Assembly: GCA_020848435.1 (NCBI GenBank)
Contig: JADLAC010000002.1
Location: forward strand, 186,001 to 250,000
DNA from: Burkholderiales bacterium
Lineage (GTDB): Bacteria > Pseudomonadota > Gammaproteobacteria > Burkholderiales > WYBJ01
DNA: 64,000 nucleotides
Direction: 5' to 3'
Shown: positions 59,447 through 64,000 of the stretch, piece after piece
How the letters are laid out: every line of letters begins with the position of its first letter
Position numbering within the stretch: position 1 is the stretch's first letter
The notes under the pieces: generated by a model
The model's database searches: none
What the model was told of the DNA's origin: nothing
Seen by the model: the letters and a program-made list of their open reading frames with translations, nothing else
Translations under genes and position numbers: made by a program

Positions 59447-60622
59447 ATGACCATCCAACTTCGCAACAAGACCGCGATCGTCGGCGTCGGGGAGTCCGAC
59501 ATCGGCAAAGTTCCGCATATGACGGGGCTCGGCTTGAACGCCCAGGCCGCGCGCCGCGCGCTCGATGACGCCGGGCTCCAGGTTAGTGATATTGATGGCT
59601 TACTGACCGCTTATTCGTTCACGGAACCGTATTTCATGCTCGGTACGGTACTGTGCGAATACCTCGGGCTCAAGCCTGGATTTTGCTCCGCGATGATTGC
59701 CGGCGGTGCGACGCCCGCGGTGATGCTCGGCCACGCGGCCGCCGCGATCGCCACGGGCATGGCAACCACCGTGCTGGTTTGCACCGGCGAGAACCGCGCC
59801 ACCGGGCTGAGCCGCGACGACGCCGTATCCGCGCTGGCCGCGGCAGTGGGGCACCCGTACTTCGAGCTGCCGTACGGACCATCGATTCCCGGATGCTACG
59901 CCATGATCGCGCGCCGCTACATGCACGAGTACGGCATCAGCCGCGAGCAACTCGCGCAAGTGGCCGTGACCACGCGCCGGCATGCATCGTTGCACCCGAA
60001 CTCCCATATGAAGAAGCCGATCACGATTGCGGACGTGATCGATTCGAAGCCGATAGCCGCGCCGCTAAACATCCTCGATTGCTGTCTGATCTCGGATGCC
60101 GCCGGCGCATTCATCGTCACGTCGGCCGAACGCGCGCGCGATTGCAGGCGCAAACCCGCCTATGTGCTCGGCGTCGGGGAGCGCCACACCCACGAGCACA
60201 TCCTGTGCGCGGAGAGCCTGGTGCACTTCGGCGCGGAGGATTCGGGCAAGGCCGCATACGCCATGGCGGGGTTGGGGCCGCAGGACATCGATGTCGCGCA
60301 GCTCTACGATTGCTTTTCCATCGTGCCGGTGATCGAGCTCGAGGAGCTCGGCTTTTGCCAACCCGGCGAAGGCGGCGCGTTCTACGCGCAAGGCCATGCG
60401 GATGTCGGCGGCAAGCTGCCGATCAATACCCACGGCGGCATGCTCTCGCACGCGCACGCCGGGGCGACCGGCGGACTGCTCGGGATCGTGGAGGCCGTGC
60501 AACAGCTTCGCGGCGGCCTCGGCGAGCGCCAGGTCGAGGGGGCGGAGGTGGCGCTGGTGCACAACGAAGGCGGCGTGCTGTCGTCGCACTGCACGGTGAT
60601 CATCGCCAACAGCCCGCGCTGA
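59447..60622 (+). CDS. Thiolase-fold protein of the SCP2/lipid-transfer branch, no nucleophilic Cys
   Basis: A 391-residue thiolase-superfamily protein. The nucleophile segment reads MIAGGATPAVML (83-94) with no cysteine; Cys80 lies a few residues before it. The later loop INTHGGMLSHAHAGATGG keeps the GHP-type histidines, unlike the protein at 40.9 kb, and LVHNEGGVLSSHCTV ends the protein. It may be a retro-aldolase or lyase subunit with the DUF35 protein encoded upstream. GAGG precedes the ATG at 59447. A MaoC gene follows after 22 bases. Confidence 0.88.
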   Translation: MTIQLRNKTAIVGVGESDIGKVPHMTGLGLNAQAARRALDDAGLQVSDIDGLLTAYSFTEPYFMLGTVLCEYLGLKPGFCSAMIAGGATPAVMLGHAAAAIATGMATTVLVCTGENRATGLSRDDAVSALAAAVGHPYFELPYGPSIPGCYAMIARRYMHEYGISREQLAQVAVTTRRHASLHPNSHMKKPITIADVIDSKPIAAPLNILDCCLISDAAGAFIVTSAERARDCRRKPAYVLGVGERHTHEHILCAESLVHFGAEDSGKAAYAMAGLGPQDIDVAQLYDCFSIVPVIELEELGFCQPGEGGAFYAQGHADVGGKLPINTHGGMLSHAHAGATGGLLGIVEAVQQLRGGLGERQVEGAEVALVHNEGGVLSSHCTVIIANSPR

Positions 60623-60644
60623 ACGTAACGCATAGGAGAGGAAC

Positions 60645-61118
60645 ATGGCAGCTACGAGCCGCGGTCGCTACTGGGAGGATTTCGAAGTCGGGCAGACACT
60701 GGTGACGCCGAAGCGCACCGTCACCTCGACCGACATCGTCAACTTTGCCTGCCTGTCGGGCGATTTCAACGAGGTGCACACGAATTGGGAGTACGCGAAG
60801 ACGACGCCTTTCGGCGAGCCGATCGCGCATGGCCCGCTCGTCTACGCCATCATGGGCGGGCTCCAGTATGCTAGCGGCGTCAACGACGGCACGCTGCTCG
60901 CGCTGCTCCAAGTCGACAAGTGGCGCATGCTGGCACCGGTCAAGCACGGCGACACCCTGCACATGGAATCCACCGTGATCGAGAAGAAGGAGAGCAGCAA
61001 GCCGGATCGGGGCATGGTGAAGTTCCGGCGCCGCGTCATGAAGCACGACGGTACGGCGGTTCAAGAGATGGAGACGTCGCTGCTGTATCGGCGCCGGGCG
61101 GCGGCGCCGGCCGATTGA
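60645..61118 (+). CDS. MaoC-like hot-dog dehydratase
   Basis: A 157-residue single hot-dog protein with the hydratase-2 motif FACLSGDFNEVHTNWEYAK, catalytic Asp40 and His45, and FGEPIAHGPL. It adds water to or removes it from an enoyl-/3-hydroxyacyl-CoA, and dimerises in most relatives. GGAGAGGAAC precedes the ATG at 60645. MaoC beside thiolase-like and DUF35 genes mirrors the steroid side-chain gene arrangement (ChsH1-ChsH2-Ltp2). Confidence 0.92.
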   Translation: MAATSRGRYWEDFEVGQTLVTPKRTVTSTDIVNFACLSGDFNEVHTNWEYAKTTPFGEPIAHGPLVYAIMGGLQYASGVNDGTLLALLQVDKWRMLAPVKHGDTLHMESTVIEKKESSKPDRGMVKFRRRVMKHDGTAVQEMETSLLYRRRAAAPAD

Positions 61119-61137
61119 CCCTCGGAGCAGCCGCGAC

Positions 61138-61932
61138 ATGGACAAGGGTTTCAAAGACATCCTTTATTCCCTGACGCAGGGTGTCGCCACGATCACGATC
61201 AATCGCCCGCAGAAGATGAACTCGGTGACCGCCGAGACCCTGCGCGAGCTCGAGGCCGCCTTCGATGCCGCCGGGAACGATCCCGAGGTCGGCGTCGTGG
61301 TATTCACGGGCGCGGGCGACAAGGCGTTTTGCGCGGGCGCCGACGTGTCGTGGCAGAAGGAAGGCAAGATGGGACGCGGCGGGCCGGCGTTGTTCAGCCC
61401 ACCCTATGTCATGATCTCGCGCTGCCCCAAGCCCGTGATCGCGCGCGTCAACGGCTACGCGATCGGCGGCGGCCACCACTTCGCCTACTTCTGCGATTTC
61501 ACCATCGCCGCGGAGCATGCCGTCTTCGGCCAGAGCGAGCCTCGCGTCGCCTATCCGGCGAGCGGCCCTACCCTCAACTACCTCGTGCGGATCGTCGGCC
61601 ACAAGCGCGCCAGGGAAATCTGGATGCTCGGCCGGCGCTATAGCGCGCAACAAATGCTCGACTGGGGACTGGTCAACGCGGTGGTCCCGCTCGCCGCGCT
61701 CGACGGCGAAGTGGCGAAGTGGTGCGACGAGCTGCTCGCGGTCTCGCCGACCTGCCTCAAGGTGTACAAGGCATCGTTCGTCGAGGAATTCCAGGATCTC
61801 ATGGGCCAGGGCGATCTGCTGCGGCGCTGGCTGGTGCCGCCGACTTTCCGCGAGACCGAGCAACGCGAAGGGACCAGCGCATTCCTGGAAAAGCGCAAGC
61901 CCGACTATTCGCGTTTTCGCAAGCCGCGCTGA
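61138..61932 (+). CDS. MenB/BadI-like crotonase (ring-closing or ring-cleaving type)
   Basis: A 264-residue crotonase resembling the naphthoate synthase (MenB)/BadI branch: GGGHHFAYFCDFTIAAEHAVFG (110-131), FGQSEPRVAYPASG, then VGHKRAREIWMLGRRYSAQQ and LVNAVVPL, which read like the conserved C-terminal half of MenB. The Glu144 position is His113 and Glu134 occupies the Glu164 position, where type I MenB has Gly and bicarbonate. With no menaquinone genes near, a BadI-like hydrolytic cleavage of a cyclic 2-oxoacyl-CoA is more plausible than MenB. GGAG precedes the ATG. Between MaoC and the Fe-ADH-like gene. Confidence 0.85.
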   Translation: MDKGFKDILYSLTQGVATITINRPQKMNSVTAETLRELEAAFDAAGNDPEVGVVVFTGAGDKAFCAGADVSWQKEGKMGRGGPALFSPPYVMISRCPKPVIARVNGYAIGGGHHFAYFCDFTIAAEHAVFGQSEPRVAYPASGPTLNYLVRIVGHKRAREIWMLGRRYSAQQMLDWGLVNAVVPLAALDGEVAKWCDELLAVSPTCLKVYKASFVEEFQDLMGQGDLLRRWLVPPTFRETEQREGTSAFLEKRKPDYSRFRKPR

Positions 61933-61969
61933 GCGCGCGCGGCGCGCCTGCCGTGCCAAGGCGAGGGCC

Positions 61970-63133
61970 ATGAGATCGTTGCAGCACGTGATACCGCAGC
62001 TTCGGGTCTACTGCGGCGAGGACAGCCTGCAACAGCTATCGGCCGAGCTCGCGCGCATCGGAGCCGGCCGTGCCGTTGTTTTTTGCGGCCGAACGCTCGC
62101 GCGTCATCCTGACGGGCTGCGCCTCGTCGTGGAGGCGCTGGGCGATCGATATGCGGGTGCCTTCGATGGCGTCCAAGCGCATAGTCCGTTGGCGTCGGTC
62201 CTGGCGGGGGCGGAGACCCTGCGGGCTTCGGGCGCCGATGCAGTCGTCGCTCTCGGTGGCGGCTCGGCTGTGGTGACGGCACGAGCAGCCAGTATCCTGC
62301 TGGCCGAGGCGCGCGACATCGGCGAGCTGTGCACGCAGTTTCGGAGCGGCCGGCCGCCCGTCAGCCCGCGGCTTCGCCAACCGAAGCTGCCGCAGCTCGT
62401 GTTACCCACCACGCCCACGACAGCATACGCGAAAGCCGGCAGCGCCGTGCTCGACGCGACGCGCCGTCGGCTCGCCTTGTACGATCCCAAGACACGCGCC
62501 GGCGCGATCTTCATCCACCCTCGACTGGTCTTGAGCGCGCCGCGTGCGCTCGTCATGGGCGCGGCCGTGAACGCATTCAGCTTGGCCGTGCAGGGTATCG
62601 AATCGCCCCAGTGCGATCCGCTCGCCGACGCGTTGCTCCTGCACGCGTTGCGCCTGCTCGCCGTCGGCCTGCGGAAGCTCGATGCCGACCCCGACGACGC
62701 CGATACGCGCGCGGAGCTCATGCTCGGGGCATTGCTCTCCGGACAGGGAACCGACTATGCGCCGACCGGATTGACCTCGGCGCTCGCACACGCGATCGGC
62801 GCGCGCTTCGATACCGACAACGGAATCGTCAATGCGATTCTGTTGCCGCATGCGATGCGCTTCAACCTTCCAGCCACGGCGGATCGGCTCAAGCTCCTGG
62901 CGGACGCATTGGGCGAGCGCGTGTCGCCCGCACGGCCGCTCGCCGCCATGGATGCCGTGGAGCGTCTATTCGAGGCGTGGCGGCTGCCGCGAAGGCTGCG
63001 CGATATCGGCGTTGAGCAGGAGTCGCTGGCGTCGATTGCGAAGGACGCTCTCGCCGACTGGTTCCTGCATCGAAATCCGCGAGCCGTAAGCGGCACGGAA
63101 GAAATCGTCGAGGTCTTGATGTCAGCGTGGTGA
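61970..63133 (+). CDS. Iron-containing alcohol dehydrogenase fold, metal ligands missing (maleylacetate-reductase-like)
   Basis: A 387-residue protein of the group III (dehydroquinate-synthase-like) dehydrogenase fold: GGGSAVVTARA (96-106) is the dinucleotide loop, LPTTPTTAYAKAGSAV the substrate loop, LLPHAMRFN late. By alignment with FucO, the four metal-ligand positions Asp, His, His, His are Asn201, Leu205, Ser270 and Asn284; only the catalytic His274 remains. Maleylacetate reductases also have Asn at the first position, so a metal-independent reductase of that type fits best. GAGG precedes the ATG at 61970. It ends the IclR-controlled run. Confidence 0.85.
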   Translation: MRSLQHVIPQLRVYCGEDSLQQLSAELARIGAGRAVVFCGRTLARHPDGLRLVVEALGDRYAGAFDGVQAHSPLASVLAGAETLRASGADAVVALGGGSAVVTARAASILLAEARDIGELCTQFRSGRPPVSPRLRQPKLPQLVLPTTPTTAYAKAGSAVLDATRRRLALYDPKTRAGAIFIHPRLVLSAPRALVMGAAVNAFSLAVQGIESPQCDPLADALLLHALRLLAVGLRKLDADPDDADTRAELMLGALLSGQGTDYAPTGLTSALAHAIGARFDTDNGIVNAILLPHAMRFNLPATADRLKLLADALGERVSPARPLAAMDAVERLFEAWRLPRRLRDIGVEQESLASIAKDALADWFLHRNPRAVSGTEEIVEVLMSAW

Positions 63134-63143
63134 AGGGCGGACT

Positions 63144-63698
63144 CTACGCGGGCTTCCGAAACGCCGGATAGAGATTGACGTAGCCGAGCTCCACGCGCTT
63201 CTTGGCGTGCTTGATCGCGACCTCGCGTGAGAACGGCGTGAAGCCATGCCCTTCGACCAACCGCTGCATGAAAGCAGCCCGCGCGGTCACCGCGATTGCA
63301 TCGTGCAACGCCTTCTCGTCCCAGCCCGCTTCGAAAACGGCATCGGCATCGGCTTGCGCCATCTCGCCTGGCGTCAACATCAGCTTGCGCACGAACGCGA
63401 GCAGCGGTTTCAAGCGCGCTTCGACCGGCGCGCTGCCGAGGTCTTGCAGCAATCGGTCCAGGACGCCGCGTTCGATGCCCCATGCGTACGCGACTTCGGA
63501 ATGCGCCCCATAGACGAACTTGCAGCCGGCGACACCGGCCGCATAGGCGAGAATCAATTCGCGTTCGGCTTGACTCAGCGGCGACGGCCCGTTCATCAGC
63601 GCCTGGCTCGTTTCCGACCACGGGCCATAGATCTCGGGGTACTGCGTGAAGACGTTCGGTGGGCCAGCATCGCCCGGAAGGGACTTGAAGAAGGGCAT
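63144..63698 (-). CDS. AhpD-like / carboxymuconolactone decarboxylase-family protein
   Basis: A 184-residue all-helical CMD-domain protein. The redox motif reads AGCKFVYGAHSEV: Cys59 and His66 are present but the second cysteine of CxxC is Val62, so it cannot be a dithiol AhpD peroxidase partner of the usual kind. It is either a decarboxylase-like or a single-Cys peroxidase. The ATG at 63698 has a moderate GAGAG upstream. It lies convergent to the Fe-ADH-like gene and 149 bases downstream of the partial binding-protein gene on the same strand. Confidence 0.88.
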   Translation of the reverse strand: MPFFKSLPGDAGPPNVFTQYPEIYGPWSETSQALMNGPSPLSQAERELILAYAAGVAGCKFVYGAHSEVAYAWGIERGVLDRLLQDLGSAPVEARLKPLLAFVRKLMLTPGEMAQADADAVFEAGWDEKALHDAIAVTARAAFMQRLVEGHGFTPFSREVAIKHAKKRVELGYVNLYPAFRKPA

Positions 63699-63846
63699 GG
63701 AAAGAGACTCTCTGTTTTGCGGGGGGAGGACTTTGCGTCACGAACGCTCAGCGTTCATGGAGGGATTGTACGCCAGTCGTGCGGGATTTTGGCCTGAGGA
63801 CCGGGCGTGGCGGGAGTCGATGCGCTAGCGAGGAGCGCCGCGTCGC

Positions 63847-64000
63847 CTACTTCAAATCCGCCGCTCCCTCCTTGCTGAGCTTCGCGATCAGCGCAGACGT
63901 TTGCTTATCGCGTTCTTCGAGGAATCTTCCGAAGGCTTCCGGACCGAAGCCGTACGACACCCACAAGAGCCGGTTCGTGGCTTCTCGGTATTCCGGCGTC
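63847..64000 (-). CDS. Bug/TctC-family solute-binding protein, 3' end only
   Basis: The last 51 codons of a minus-strand gene that runs off the window. Read from 63999 the frame ends TPEYREATNRLLW.., GPEAFGRFLEERDKQ and stops with TAG at 63847-63849. The TPEEF-like start, FLEERDK.TSALIAKL and length to the stop match the C-terminus of Bug receptors. The assignment rests on this short piece alone. Confidence 0.7.
   Translation of the reverse strand, partial: TPEYREATNRLLWVSYGFGPEAFGRFLEERDKQTSALIAKLSKEGAADLK

Noticed and set aside
61138-61932. Menaquinone biosynthesis gene menB
   Set aside because: The sequence is MenB-like, but no other men genes are present, the key Gly position is Glu, and the context is catabolic, so a BadI-like role is preferred and no symbol is given.

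Overview
The window is high-GC, gene-dense and catabolic. I see no rRNA, tRNA, CRISPR array, phage or insertion sequence. The gene families point to a betaproteobacterium, most likely Burkholderiales of an Alcaligenaceae-like type. They include a large expansion of Bug-type (tripartite tricarboxylate transporter, TTT) periplasmic binding proteins, many MmgE/PrpD proteins, class III CoA-transferases and an EptA/PmrAB-like lipid A module. That placement rests on family content only. GTG and TTG starts, 4-bp stop/start overlaps and short gaps are common.

Layout. 0-0.8 kb: 3' part of a CaiB/BaiF CoA-transferase. 1-4.3 kb (minus): binding protein, amidase, PuuE-like deacetylase, divergent from a second binding protein (4.5-5.5 kb). 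5.6-7.0 kb (minus): cupin-like protein and DsbA/FrnE-like protein. 7.3-13.3 kb (plus): split B12-dependent acyl-CoA mutase (large and small subunits), two MmgE/PrpD proteins and a MeaB/ArgK GTPase, followed by a convergent LysR gene. 14.5-24 kb: three more MmgE/PrpD proteins, three binding proteins, an SDR lacking its catalytic Tyr and a CoA-transferase. 24-31.6 kb: NmrA-like protein, crotonase, isovaleryl-CoA-dehydrogenase-like flavoprotein, racemase-like protein, two binding proteins and an MmgE/PrpD. 31.7-34.5 kb (minus): two MmgE/PrpD proteins, divergent from a binding protein. 35.8-40.6 kb (minus): response regulator, histidine kinase, a PAP2-DgkA fusion and a phosphoethanolamine transferase. 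40.9-44.8 kb: Cys-less thiolase-like protein, DUF35 protein, CoA-transferase and binding protein. 44.8-51.3 kb: a beta-sandwich protein, three binding proteins and a VWA lipoprotein. 51.4-55.9 kb (minus): ADP-forming acyl-CoA synthetase, acyl-CoA dehydrogenase and binding protein. 56-63.1 kb: IclR regulator divergent from a run of crotonase, DUF35, binding protein, thiolase-like, MaoC, MenB/BadI-like crotonase and metal-ligand-free Fe-ADH-like protein. 63.1-64 kb (minus): AhpD-like protein and the 3' end of another binding protein.

How the genes work together (inference). The region reads as a series of small modules. Each pairs a periplasmic solute receptor with enzymes that activate an organic acid as its CoA ester and then dehydrate, rearrange or cleave it. 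There are 15 Bug receptors (one partial) and 8 MmgE/PrpD proteins but no TctA or TctB permease genes, so the receptors must share membrane components encoded elsewhere or serve as sensors. The most unusual items are the acyl-CoA mutase with an altered active site and an altered B12-binding loop, two adjacent genes that appear to start at ATC/ATT, the two thiolase-like/DUF35 pairs that resemble retro-aldolase complexes, and the PAP2-DgkA fusion beside eptA.
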